Shown here one piece after another: positions 1-8,193 of a stretch of DNA of 64,000 nt. The stretch is from Gammaproteobacteria bacterium. Its GTDB lineage: Bacteria; Pseudomonadota; Gammaproteobacteria; Berkiellales; Berkiellaceae. The stretch lies in assembly GCA_016191245.1 (NCBI GenBank), contig JACPOY010000021.1:124001-188000 (forward strand), given 5' to 3'. The notes beneath the pieces were generated by a model. It saw only the letters and a list, made by a program, of their open reading frames with translations, was not told the DNA's origin and searched no databases. Position 1 is the first letter of the stretch. Every line of letters starts with the position of its first letter. The position numbers and the translations under genes are program-made.

Positions 1-111
1 ATTAGTGGTCAAGAGTTATCATGGCAGGCACCTTTGCCAGAGGATTTCACGGAACTTTTAAAACTATTAATAGCAAAAGAGGGATATTATGCTGACAAGG
101 ATTTTGCCTGA
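1..111 (+). CDS. rluD: RluD C-terminus (23S rRNA pseudouridine synthase), partial
   Basis: Only the last 36 codons are in the window; the gene begins upstream. The visible end contains PLPEDF followed by a Leu-rich stretch, which resembles the usual end of RluD (the enzyme that makes pseudouridines in helix 69 of 23S rRNA). The call rests mainly on position: rluD-pgeF-clpB is a common gammaproteobacterial order. The reading frame ends in TGA and overlaps the ATG of pgeF by 23 bases, which suggests translational coupling. Confidence 0.7.
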   Translation: MSGQELSWQAPLPEDFTELLKLLIAKEGYYADKDFA

Positions 112-886
112 TTGGCCAGCACCTAACTGGGTTCGTGCTATTACGACCACCAGAGAAGGTGGTATAAGCCAAGGTTCTTTTGCAAGCCTGAATCTTGCTG
201 CACATGTCAAAGATAATCCTATTTCTGTTGCACAAAATCGTTTAACTTTATCTCAAGAATATAATTTCATGTATGAACCACTATGGTTACATCAAACACA
301 TAGCTCAAGTGTGGTTCAGGTTAAGACCCCTCACCCTAACCCTCTCCCGCAAGGGGAGAGGGGACACGAAGGAATAAAGTTTGCTGAACATGGGATTGAT
401 GCAGACGGTGCATGGACACAACTAACAGGCGTTCCCTGTGTTGTGTTAACGGGTGATTGTTTACCTTTACTATTATGTGATAGCCAAGGCACATTAGTAG
501 CTGCAATACATTGTGGTTGGAAAGGTATACTTGGTGGCATCATTGAACAATCGCTCAAAGAAATTGGATTGCATGCGCAAGGGGAGATTTTGGCTTGGCT
601 TGGGCCAGCAATTGGGCCACAAGCTTTTGAAGTGGGCAATGATGTTCGCGATCTTTTTATATCTCAAGATTTACAAGCAAGCCATGCGTTTAAACCTATT
701 GATAAACCTGGAAAATGGTTGGCTGATATCTATTTGCTTGCCAAACAACGTTTACAAAAAGTAGGCGTTCGCTCTATTTATGGTGGTGAATACTGTACCT
801 ACACTGATCAAGATCGCTTTTATTCATACAGACGAGATGGAGAAACAGGTCGTATGGCGACATTAATTTGGTTAGCACTCCCATAA
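89..886 (+). CDS. pgeF: PgeF/YfiH multicopper-oxidase-like purine/peptidoglycan-editing factor, with an in-frame repeat insert
   Basis: This is a DUF152 (YfiH) family protein of 265 aa, described in other bacteria as a purine nucleoside phosphorylase/adenosine deaminase and as a peptidoglycan editing factor. The family's metal-binding residues are visible: His71 in LHQTH, Cys124 in TGDCLP and His141 in AIHCGW. The end SYRRDGETGRMATLIWL is typical. The protein is longer than E. coli YfiH (243 aa) mainly because residues 80-92 (TPHPNPLPQGERG) are encoded by a copy of the 37-bp palindromic repeat. The insert lies in the loop between the first His motif and the Asp-Ala strand, so the fold may tolerate it. 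The frame stays open through the insert. The gene overlaps rluD and is followed by clpB. Confidence 0.93.
   Translation: MLTRILPDWPAPNWVRAITTTREGGISQGSFASLNLAAHVKDNPISVAQNRLTLSQEYNFMYEPLWLHQTHSSSVVQVKTPHPNPLPQGERGHEGIKFAEHGIDADGAWTQLTGVPCVVLTGDCLPLLLCDSQGTLVAAIHCGWKGILGGIIEQSLKEIGLHAQGEILAWLGPAIGPQAFEVGNDVRDLFISQDLQASHAFKPIDKPGKWLADIYLLAKQRLQKVGVRSIYGGEYCTYTDQDRFYSYRRDGETGRMATLIWLALP
327..363 (+). repeat. 37-bp palindromic repeat inside pgeF
   Basis: This is a copy of the window's main palindromic repeat, running from CCCCTCACCC to GAGAGGGG with a CCCGCAAGGGG centre. It is read in frame as TPHPNPLPQGERG. Its right flank is GGGGACACGA, unlike the GGGGATAAG flank of several other copies, so no stop codon is introduced here. 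Confidence 0.95.
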
Positions 887-1032
887 AGATCTATATTTAT
901 ACCCTTCACGATTGATTTTTATGGGGTGTTGTCTTCGCCCTTTCCCAACAGTCATGTACTAAGATGCACACTCCTGTTGTTCAAGGACTCGACGCCTACC
1001 CTAAAAAACAATCGTTGTGGGTATATAGACCT
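887..1032. repeat. Imperfect palindromic element between pgeF and clpB
   Basis: The outer arms are imperfect inverted repeats of roughly 38 bases. AGATCTATA...TACCC...CGATTG...TTTTTA on the left matches the reverse complement of the right end, which ends TATATAGACCT. An inner hairpin is also possible (AACAG...CTGTT around 948-977). The element carries no reading frame. It fills the gap between the genes and ends within the clpB promoter region. It looks like a small dispersed non-autonomous element, but no second copy is in this window. Confidence 0.55.
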
Positions 1033-1059
1033 TTAAATCTTAAATGTGCGCCCCCATGT
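1031..1059 (+). promoter_or_regulatory. Sigma-32 (RpoH) type heat-shock promoter of clpB
   Basis: CTTTAAA at 1031-1037 and CCCCATGT at 1052-1059 are separated by 14 bases. This fits the sigma-32 consensus CTTGAAA-N(11-16)-CCCCATNT with one mismatch. Transcription would start near 1066, about 25 bases before the ATG at 1091. clpB is a classic RpoH target. This placement argues against an in-frame start upstream at 1046. Confidence 0.75.
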
Positions 1060-1090
1060 GATAGAAAGAATTCATAAAAAGGATAATTGG

Positions 1091-3664
1091 ATGCGTATAG
1101 AAAAATTCACAAGCAAATTTCAAGAAGCCCTTTCACGAGCGCAATCTATTGCAGTTGGTCAACAAAATTCCACAGTTGAACCTGAACATCTATTAATGGC
1201 GATGATAGATCAGGAAAGCTCAACCATTCGCCCATTATTAAAACAAGCTGATGTCAGTTTGCCACAGTTGCGATCAAGCTTGAGTGAAGCGATTGAACGC
1301 TTACCACGTTTAGGGCGAGTGACTGGCGATATTCGCATTTCTGATAATTTAATCCGTTTATTAAATATCACTGATAAATTAGCACAAGATCGAAAAGATA
1401 AATTTATTTCAAGCGAGTTATTTTTGCTGGCGTTGATGGATGATGATGGTCAAGCGGCCCTTGCCTTGAAAAATGCCAAAGCCAATAAAAAGAAGCTCGA
1501 AGAAGCCATTAAGAACATCAGTGGTGGTGAACCTATTCAGGATGAGAATGCAGAAGATTCTCGCCAAGCATTGGAAAAATACACAATTGATTTAACAGCA
1601 CGTGCAGAGCAAGGCAAGCTTGATCCTGTTATTGGTCGTGATGAAGAAATTCGGCGAACCATACAAGTATTACAACGACGTACTAAAAACAATCCGGTGT
1701 TAATTGGCGAACCAGGGGTAGGTAAAACCGCTATTGTAGAAGGCTTAGCACAACGGATCGTCAATGATGAAGTACCTGAAGGCCTCAAAGGTAAACGTGT
1801 ACTCGGATTGGATTTAGGAGCATTGATTGCTGGTGCAAAGTTTCGTGGTGAATTTGAAGAACGTTTAAAAGCCGTATTAAAAGATTTATCCAAACAAGAA
1901 GGCGAAATCATATTATTTATTGATGAAATTCATACCATGGTTGGTGCGGGTAAAGCTGAAGGGGCAATGGATGCGGGTAATATGTTAAAACCTGCGCTTG
2001 CTCGTGGCGAGCTGCATTGTGTAGGCGCTACAACTTTAGATGAATATCGTAAATATATTGAAAAAGATGCCGCTCTTGAAAGACGTTTCCAGAAAGTATT
2101 GGTTGATGAACCTTCTGTAGAAGATACCATTGCTATTTTACGTGGCTTAAAAGAGAGATATGAAATTCATCATGGGGTAGAGATTACCGATCCTGCCATT
2201 GTCTCTGCTGCAAATTTATCTCATCGTTATATCTCAGACAGGATGTTACCGGACAAAGCCATTGATCTTATTGATGAAGCGGCAAGTCGTATCAGGATGG
2301 CAATTGATTCCAAACCTGAACCTTTAGATATTTTAGAGCGTAAATTAATTCAATACAAAATTGAAAAAGAAGCACTCAAAAAAGAAAAAGATGCATTATC
2401 TATCCAACGACTTGATAAATTAGATAAAGAAATTGATAAAGTCGAACGTGAATATGCTGATTTAGAAGAAGTATGGAAATCTGAAAAGTCCACATTGCAT
2501 GGCGCACAGCACATTAAAGAAGAGTTGGAGCGTGCTCGTTCTGCTTTTGATGCGGCACGTCGTGCTGGTGATTTGACGCGCATGTCAGAATTACAATATG
2601 GAAAGATTCCAGAACTTGAGAAAAAATTAGCAGCGGCTTCTGAAGTTGATACTAAAAAAATGACCCTGATTCGCAATAAAGTCACTGAAGAAGAAATTGC
2701 AGAAGTTGTTGCAAAATGGACAGGGATCCCTGTGAGCAAAATGCTGGAAGGGGAAAAAGAAAAATTACTGCAAATGGAAAAAGTATTAGGCGAAAAAGTC
2801 GTCGGCCAAAAAGAAGCCTTAAAAGTCGTTGCTAATGCGATTCGCCGTTCACGTGCTGGCTTGGCCGATCCTAATAAACCCGTCGGTTCATTTTTATTTT
2901 TAGGGCCAACCGGTGTGGGTAAAACTGCGCTTTGTAAAGCGATGGCGGAGTTTTTGTTTGATACGCCAGCAGCGATGATCCGTATTGATATGTCTGAATT
3001 TATGGAAAAGCATGCGGTGGCACGCTTAATTGGTGCGCCTCCAGGTTATGTAGGATATGAAGAAGGCGGATATTTAACCGAAGCTGTCAGACGCCGTCCT
3101 TACAGCATTGTACTATTAGATGAAATTGAAAAAGCACACCATGATGTTTTCAATATTCTCTTGCAAATAATGGACGAAGGGCGATTAACAGACAGTCATG
3201 GTCGAACGGTTGATTTTAGAAACTGTATCATTGTCATGACATCCAATATCGGTGCTCAAAAAATCCAAGAAATGACCGGCAAGCCCTATGAACAAATGAA
3301 AGATGCTGTCATTGGCATGCTAAACGATTATTTTAGACCGGAATTTATTAATCGTATTGATGAAACGGTTGTCTTTCATGCCTTAAGCAAAGAAAATATT
3401 CGTGAAATTGCTGAAATTCAAATTCAAGAGGTTCAAGCCAGATTGCTTCATCATAATTTGCAACTTGAAATCACGCCTGAAGCATTAGACAAATTAGCAC
3501 AGGTTGGGTTTGATCCTGTCTATGGTGCAAGGCCATTGCGAAGAGCACTTCGTCAGGAATTGGAAAATTCACTTTCTGAATCATTGCTTCGAGGTGAATT
3601 TGTGCCTGGGGATGTGATTTATGTCAGAGTCAAAGAAGGAAAGATTGTTTTTGCTAAGGATTAG
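1091..3664 (+). CDS. clpB: ClpB, Hsp100 disaggregase
   Basis: ClpB is the AAA+ chaperone that works with DnaK to solubilise aggregated proteins in the cytoplasm. The product is 857 aa, the same length as E. coli ClpB. It has the Clp N-domain (about 1-145), AAA-1 with Walker A GEPGVGKT at 206-213, the coiled-coil middle domain (about 410-525), and AAA-2 with Walker A GPTGVGKT near 605. The start at 1091 ([10 protein letters not shown]) matches the family and is preceded by AAGGAT at a good distance. A longer in-frame version from 1046 would begin within the promoter. Regulation is probably by RpoH from the promoter at 1031-1059. A palindromic repeat follows the gene. Confidence 0.97.
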   Translation: MRIEKFTSKFQEALSRAQSIAVGQQNSTVEPEHLLMAMIDQESSTIRPLLKQADVSLPQLRSSLSEAIERLPRLGRVTGDIRISDNLIRLLNITDKLAQDRKDKFISSELFLLALMDDDGQAALALKNAKANKKKLEEAIKNISGGEPIQDENAEDSRQALEKYTIDLTARAEQGKLDPVIGRDEEIRRTIQVLQRRTKNNPVLIGEPGVGKTAIVEGLAQRIVNDEVPEGLKGKRVLGLDLGALIAGAKFRGEFEERLKAVLKDLSKQEGEIILFIDEIHTMVGAGKAEGAMDAGNMLKPALARGELHCVGATTLDEYRKYIEKDAALERRFQKVLVDEPSVEDTIAILRGLKERYEIHHGVEITDPAIVSAANLSHRYISDRMLPDKAIDLIDEAASRIRMAIDSKPEPLDILERKLIQYKIEKEALKKEKDALSIQRLDKLDKEIDKVEREYADLEEVWKSEKSTLHGAQHIKEELERARSAFDAARRAGDLTRMSELQYGKIPELEKKLAAASEVDTKKMTLIRNKVTEEEIAEVVAKWTGIPVSKMLEGEKEKLLQMEKVLGEKVVGQKEALKVVANAIRRSRAGLADPNKPVGSFLFLGPTGVGKTALCKAMAEFLFDTPAAMIRIDMSEFMEKHAVARLIGAPPGYVGYEEGGYLTEAVRRRPYSIVLLDEIEKAHHDVFNILLQIMDEGRLTDSHGRTVDFRNCIIVMTSNIGAQKIQEMTGKPYEQMKDAVIGMLNDYFRPEFINRIDETVVFHALSKENIREIAEIQIQEVQARLLHHNLQLEITPEALDKLAQVGFDPVYGARPLRRALRQELENSLSESLLRGEFVPGDVIYVRVKEGKIVFAKD

Positions 3665-3735
3665 TGGGTGGCTGCATAGCAATCTCTCCTTGTAAAGCTG
3701 AGGAATCGACACATAATTTAAAAGGATTTTCTTAT

Positions 3736-3772
3736 CCCCTCTCCCCTTGCGGGAGAGGGTTAGGGTGAGGGG
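3736..3772 (-). repeat. 37-bp palindromic repeat downstream of clpB
   Basis: This single copy is in reverse orientation, flanked on the left by CTTAT, the same flank (GGGGATAAG when reversed) seen at other copies. It lies in the 360-base gap between clpB and the next gene (3665-4024). The rest of that gap is AT-rich. It holds a possible decayed repeat start at 3821-3840 and a short palindrome ATGAAT-TTTT-ATTCAT at 3916-3931, but I see no gene in it. Confidence 0.95.
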
Positions 3773-4024
3773 TGTATAAAATCTGGAGTAATTTTACCCC
3801 TTTTACTATTAAGATTGTTTTGACACCCCTCATCCCCAATAGTCAATTTTTACCCCTCTTGCTGCGCCGAACCATGTCAAATATTTGAATAATTATTTTT
3901 TAAATCAAACAGGTAATGAATTTTTATTCATTTCTGGATTAAATCGATGGATGTACTTATAATTCAAAACTAACTTAGATCCAACGAAAGTTGGTTGGCG
4001 ATCAAAATTAAAAGAAATCAAAAT

Positions 4025-5218
4025 ATGTCAACAAACAGAATTTTGAACCAAATGAAAGTCGTACTCAAAAGAGTTGGGCTGCCATTATTTTTGTTCCTTA
4101 TCTTGGTTTTACCTCTATACTTCGGTCCCTTTATTTCAGCACAAACTAAATCGCTACTTTATTCGATCAGTTTATCGATGAAAGCGATATTATTATTTAT
4201 TTTACCTTTTATCATTTTTAGTTTTATTTTTGCAGCCATATTGAATCTTAAATCAGGTGTCTTCAAATTTATTATCACGCTTGTTGGTATGATATTTATT
4301 TCAAACTGTACCGCTATTTTTACTGGTTTTACGGTTGGATCATTAACACTTTCAAAGCTCTCTATTCCTGTCCATGTGCCCGTTGATCCTGCATCGGCAT
4401 TAAGTCCTATCTGGGAGTTAAATTTACCAAAGCTTGTTGGAAATCAGTATGCTTTGTTATCAGGATTTATATTAGGGATCTTTTTTTCATTTAAAAGAAA
4501 CAAAAAAGCGGAAGCGGTCGCAAAAACTATTCATGGCTGGGCTAACTTCTTTTTAAAGAAGATTTTTATTCCATTATTGCCTGTATTCATTCTTGGGTTT
4601 GTATTCAAGCTTGAACATGATCAGATGTTAGCAAAAGCGTTGAAAACATATGGACCAGTCTTTTTTATTGTGGTAAGTACCCAAGCGAGCTATATGTTAT
4701 TGCTCTATTTCATTGTGGCGAAGTTCTCATTTAAGCGTTTCTTCAATTATTTGAAAAATGTACTGCCAGCAACAATTACAGGTTTTAGTACCTTATCAAG
4801 CGCTGCCTCTATGCCGGTGCTGATATTGTGCACTGAAAAGAATTTGCGTGATCCAGAAATCGCTGAAATTGTGATCCCAGCTACCATCAATACACATACC
4901 TTAGGTAGTGCATTGGGCATTACAATCTTATCACTCACGACATTATTGGCCTTTGGACATACCTTGCCGCATATCAGTGAATTTTTGGAGTTTGGTTTGT
5001 TATACGCGCTTGCTAAATTTGCGGTTGCGGCTGTGCCTGGCGGAGCTATTATTGTTGTGACACCCTTACTTGAAACCTATTTGCATTTTTCAAGTGAGAT
5101 GATTGGATTAATTACTGCAATTTATATGTTGTTCGATCCTTTTGGTACCGCAACGAATGTAACTGGAAATGGCTTTTTTACAATAGCGTTTTCTAAGATT
5201 TATAAATTTAAAAAATAA
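4025..5218 (+). CDS. SDF-family dicarboxylate/amino acid:cation symporter
   Basis: This hydrophobic protein of about 397 aa has eight or so membrane segments and belongs to the sodium:dicarboxylate symporter family (PF00375; GltP/GltT/DctA-like). Family landmarks are the serine-rich re-entrant loop FSTLSSAASMP (about residues 248-258) and the NVTGNG motif in the seventh helix region near the C-terminus (usually NMxGD or NVxGD). It would import a dicarboxylate, an acidic amino acid or a small neutral amino acid with Na+ or H+ across the inner membrane. The substrate cannot be read from sequence. The start is uncertain: ATG at 4025 is used here, but an in-frame TTG lies at 3995. It stands alone and converges on the next small gene. 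Confidence 0.85.
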   Translation: MSTNRILNQMKVVLKRVGLPLFLFLILVLPLYFGPFISAQTKSLLYSISLSMKAILLFILPFIIFSFIFAAILNLKSGVFKFIITLVGMIFISNCTAIFTGFTVGSLTLSKLSIPVHVPVDPASALSPIWELNLPKLVGNQYALLSGFILGIFFSFKRNKKAEAVAKTIHGWANFFLKKIFIPLLPVFILGFVFKLEHDQMLAKALKTYGPVFFIVVSTQASYMLLLYFIVAKFSFKRFFNYLKNVLPATITGFSTLSSAASMPVLILCTEKNLRDPEIAEIVIPATINTHTLGSALGITILSLTTLLAFGHTLPHISEFLEFGLLYALAKFAVAAVPGGAIIVVTPLLETYLHFSSEMIGLITAIYMLFDPFGTATNVTGNGFFTIAFSKIYKFKK

Positions 5219-5220
5219 AA

Positions 5221-5550
5221 TTATATCATCAAGCCATCATCCGATCCGTTGAGCGTAATGATGAGATATTCTATTTCATCTTTAAACTCATCAAGGATGG
5301 CTTTTTCATCATGATAATGATTTGCAAATTCATTAAGAGTAATCAAAGCATCTACGACTTGAATTTTATCTTTAAAAACTTTTCTTGCAGCATCTTTATT
5401 TAAATCTATTGCATGCCCTTTGAGAAATTCATTTAAATATTTATGTTGTTCAGGTGTATATTCAGGGGTAGTGATATCAATAAAAGCTTGACCTACCTCT
5501 TCAATTTCCATGGCTTGGGGATACATATATTTTACCTTATTTATGTGCAC
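5221..5550 (-). CDS. Hypothetical 109-aa protein
   Basis: This is a small soluble acidic protein with no family I recognise and no signal peptide or membrane segment. The sequence is rich in Asp, Glu and Lys and is probably mostly helical. It converges with the symporter gene, with only two bases between the stops. The start could also lie at a Met a few codons in. Coding is supported by the uninterrupted frame and the tight fit to its neighbour, not by homology. Confidence 0.5.
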   Translation of the reverse strand: MHINKVKYMYPQAMEIEEVGQAFIDITTPEYTPEQHKYLNEFLKGHAIDLNKDAARKVFKDKIQVVDALITLNEFANHYHDEKAILDEFKDEIEYLIITLNGSDDGLMI

Positions 5551-5693
5551 TTATATTAAAAGACTAAGAGTAGGGGAAAAAAGTTCCATTCTTAGAAGTG
5601 CCAAAAAAAGGGTAAGTACAAGTTTCAGAATTCTTGGATTTTTAAGGGGAGTATTTGTAAAATGTGTGATCTTTTCTTTGTAAGTTGTACTAC

Positions 5694-6506
5694 GTGAATA
5701 CAATATCTCTTTTTTCTACAGCCCATCAATTGTTGTTAGAGCCCCTTGCGAGTCATAAAGTGCAAGGAGTAACAACACTTTATGATGCTTGGTTATCTGA
5801 AGCCATTGTGATGGATGAGAATTATCCTGTTAGTGAAGCTATCGTTTGTGGTATGCCACCCAATTTACCTCTTGTTGAACCAAGATTTCTTAAAAGAAGA
5901 AGATTATATTCCGTAGAAGGAAAAGCAGCATTAATTCATGCGATTTTACATATTGAATTTAATGCCATTAACATTGCATTAGATGCGGTATATCGATTTC
6001 GAGGCATGCCGATGCAATATTATGCTGACTGGTTAAAGGTGGCCCGTGAAGAGGCATATCATTTTGTTTTACTGGGACAGCATTTATCAGCAATGGGATA
6101 TGCTTATGGAGATTTTCCTGCACATCAAGGATTGTGGGAAATGGTTCAGAAAACGGGATTTGATGTTTTAGCTCGCATGGCATTAGTCCCACGCTTATTA
6201 GAAGCAAGGGGCCTGGATGTGACTCCAGATATCGCAAGACGCATCGCAAAAGCAGGCGATACCAAAGCTTCTGAAATATTAAGCATTATTTTTCAAGATG
6301 AAATCTCTCATGTTGAGGTGGGAAATCGCTGGTATCATTATTTATGCGAAAAGCGCCAGATTTCACCCATCACAACTTTTATTGATTTGATTAAAGAACT
6401 CGCACCTGATTATATAAGAGGTCCTTTGTCATTTGATGCAAGGCGTCGTGCAGGATTTCAAGATAATGAACTTGAATTGCTTAAAATAATGGTACAGGCA
6501 TCTTGA
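5694..6506 (+). CDS. DUF455 ferritin-like protein
   Basis: This is a DUF455 family (PF04305) protein, a ferritin-like di-iron fold related to the tRNA hydroxylase MiaE. Its biochemical role is unknown. Family signatures are the HIEFNAI stretch with ALDAVYRFRGMP, then AREEAYHF, the YGDFPAHQGLW block and the late FQDEISHVEVG. Together these provide the Glu and His residues expected for a di-iron site. There is no clear ATG. GTG at 5694 is chosen because it overlaps the stop of a short leader frame (5662-5697) as GTGA; TTG at 5685 is the alternative. The leader frame has a better ribosome-binding site (AAGGGGAG) than the gene itself. Confidence 0.85.
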   Translation: MNTISLFSTAHQLLLEPLASHKVQGVTTLYDAWLSEAIVMDENYPVSEAIVCGMPPNLPLVEPRFLKRRRLYSVEGKAALIHAILHIEFNAINIALDAVYRFRGMPMQYYADWLKVAREEAYHFVLLGQHLSAMGYAYGDFPAHQGLWEMVQKTGFDVLARMALVPRLLEARGLDVTPDIARRIAKAGDTKASEILSIIFQDEISHVEVGNRWYHYLCEKRQISPITTFIDLIKELAPDYIRGPLSFDARRRAGFQDNELELLKIMVQAS

Positions 6507-6568
6507 ATTGCACGAAATCCTTAAGGTATTCTGTTCTTAGGGATTATTTATGAAAAAGGATAGTCATA

Positions 6569-6838
6569 TTGAACCCTATGAAACCTAAAGTTCGTACAGA
6601 TTACCATGAGTTATTTTCCTCATCTGACTCGGATGTTCATGAAGAACGTGTGAATCACTGGCTAAAATCAGTGCTATTAGTTGGAGTAGGCTTTATCTTA
6701 GGCGTGACGTACTGCAAAACAGTTGTTAACTCAAGCTGTGAAACACTGGCTTTATCAGCGGTACCATCAGTTGCTGAAAATGTTGAAACTACAGTGCATG
6801 CAAGCACTAAGAATCAACGAGCACCTTCTAAAGCATAA
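6569..6838 (+). CDS. Hypothetical single-pass membrane protein
   Basis: This is an 86-89 aa protein with a hydrophilic N-terminus (about 35 aa), one probable membrane helix (LLVGVGFILGVTYC region) and a polar tail. I recognise no family. TTG at 6569 has an AAGGA sequence about 8 bases upstream; ATG at 6578 is the alternative start. An overlapping short frame (6550-6588) starts with ATG. The gene's last 25 bases overlap the end of lpxH on the other strand. Confidence 0.45.
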   Translation: MNPMKPKVRTDYHELFSSSDSDVHEERVNHWLKSVLLVGVGFILGVTYCKTVVNSSCETLALSAVPSVAENVETTVHASTKNQRAPSKA

Positions 6839-7596
6839 GACGCTATTTTCTGAATACCTTTGCTTGGCTCATAAGTCGCCAGGCAATTTTCAGTTGGTGT
6901 GCTAATGATGAAACTGACCATGCTATGCCAATCGCCAAGCACAAGTCGCTTCGCTGCTTTTTTGCCAAGATCAAAAGAATGAATGTTTGGACGATGCACA
7001 TGACCATGGATCATTTGTGTCACACCATAACGATTCATCATGTCATCGACGGCATTTTGCACTACATCTAAAATAGTTATGGTTTGTTTCTGTTGATGAA
7101 GCTTGCTTTTCAATCTTAATTTACGAGCAATTTTTTCTCGAAGAGACTTCGGCAAGCATAGAAAAAGAAAACGTGTAATGGGATTTTGCGCAACAAGACG
7201 ATAACGTTGATAGGCGATATCTTGCGTACATAATTTATCACCATGCGTCAAAATCGTCGGTATACCATGCAAAGTGATCAGAGTGGGATCGCTAAGTTTT
7301 TGTAGGTTGGCTTTTTTCAAAAAAGACGATTGAATCAGAAAATCCCGATTACCCACCATAAAATACAATGGAATACCTTTAGCGGTTAATTGGCTAAAAA
7401 TTTCACTGATTTTATCGTGAAATTCAGGTTGAATATCTTTACCGACCCAGACATCGAAAAGATCACCCAAAATGTAAATACGTTCAGCAAAACTTGCAGG
7501 ACCTTGCAAAAAATCGATAAAGAGATTTTGCAAGGCGCTATCTTGAGCACTCAGATGAATGTCAGAGATAAAGACTGTGGATTGAGGATCAAGCAA
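6814..7596 (-). CDS. lpxH: LpxH, UDP-2,3-diacylglucosamine diphosphatase
   Basis: LpxH hydrolyses UDP-2,3-diacylglucosamine to lipid X and UMP in lipid A synthesis, at the inner face of the cytoplasmic membrane. The calcineurin-like metallophosphoesterase motifs are complete and in order: [25 protein letters not shown] and HGHVHRP. The length of 260 aa is close to the family's usual 240. The start is TTG, overlapping the end of ppiB by 8 bases, so it is probably translationally coupled. The ppiB-lpxH order is common in gammaproteobacteria. The presence of lpxH implies that the organism makes lipid A. Confidence 0.93.
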   Translation of the reverse strand: MLDPQSTVFISDIHLSAQDSALQNLFIDFLQGPASFAERIYILGDLFDVWVGKDIQPEFHDKISEIFSQLTAKGIPLYFMVGNRDFLIQSSFLKKANLQKLSDPTLITLHGIPTILTHGDKLCTQDIAYQRYRLVAQNPITRFLFLCLPKSLREKIARKLRLKSKLHQQKQTITILDVVQNAVDDMMNRYGVTQMIHGHVHRPNIHSFDLGKKAAKRLVLGDWHSMVSFIISTPTENCLATYEPSKGIQKIASYALEGAR

Positions 7597-8089
7597 GTAC
7601 TTCTACCTTTTCAATAAGTACATCGTCCTTTGGCACATCATCGTGACCTGCTTTAGAGCCAGTGGCGACTTTGGCAATCTTCTTTACAATGTCTAAACCA
7701 TCTGTCACACGTCCAAAGGCACAATATCCCCAACCTTGAGGAGTTTGTGATTTATGATCAAGAAACAGATTATCATTCACATTGATGAAAAATTGGGAGC
7801 TGGCTGAATGGGGATCGTTAGTACGAGCCATTGAAATGGTACCAACTTTATTGCTAAGACCCGTATTAGCTTCGTTGCGAATAGGTTCTAAACCCTTTTT
7901 TTGATTCATATTGGGTTCAAAGCCACCGCCTTGGATCATAAATCCATCGATGACACGATGAAAAATCGTATTTTCGTAGAATCCTTGGTTAACATACTCA
8001 AGAAAGTTCTCTACGGTCTTTGGGGCAGCTTCGGAGTCCAGTTCAATAGTAATGGGCCCCATATTGGTGTGAAATATGATTTTTTGCAT
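7589..8089 (-). CDS. ppiB: PpiB, cyclophilin peptidyl-prolyl cis-trans isomerase
   Basis: This is a compact cytoplasmic cyclophilin of 166 aa. Core motifs are TVENFLEYV, the catalytic block [32 protein letters not shown] and [10 protein letters not shown]. There is no signal peptide, so it is PpiB rather than periplasmic PpiA. ATG at 8089 is preferred over an in-frame TTG two codons upstream. It is divergent from gltX and cotranscribed with lpxH. Confidence 0.95.
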   Translation of the reverse strand: MQKIIFHTNMGPITIELDSEAAPKTVENFLEYVNQGFYENTIFHRVIDGFMIQGGGFEPNMNQKKGLEPIRNEANTGLSNKVGTISMARTNDPHSASSQFFINVNDNLFLDHKSQTPQGWGYCAFGRVTDGLDIVKKIAKVATGSKAGHDDVPKDDVLIEKVEVLA

Positions 8090-8193
8090 TTTCAAGTCTC
8101 TCGCAGTTAATCAGTGGGTTAGGGTATCATGTAGCGCAATTGACATCTAGAAAATATTCTATTCGAATAACTAACACAGAAGAGTTTTTGTTC

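Noticed and set aside
327..363. CCCTAACCCT in the repeat looks like telomere sequence
   Set aside because: The motif is part of a hairpin unit scattered singly and in pairs; there is no tandem telomeric array.
1046..1090. Earlier start of clpB
   Set aside because: It lies within the sigma-32 promoter and would be upstream of the predicted transcript start.
3821..3865. Possible second decayed repeat after clpB
   Set aside because: Only the ACCCCTCATCCCC start is similar; too short to call.
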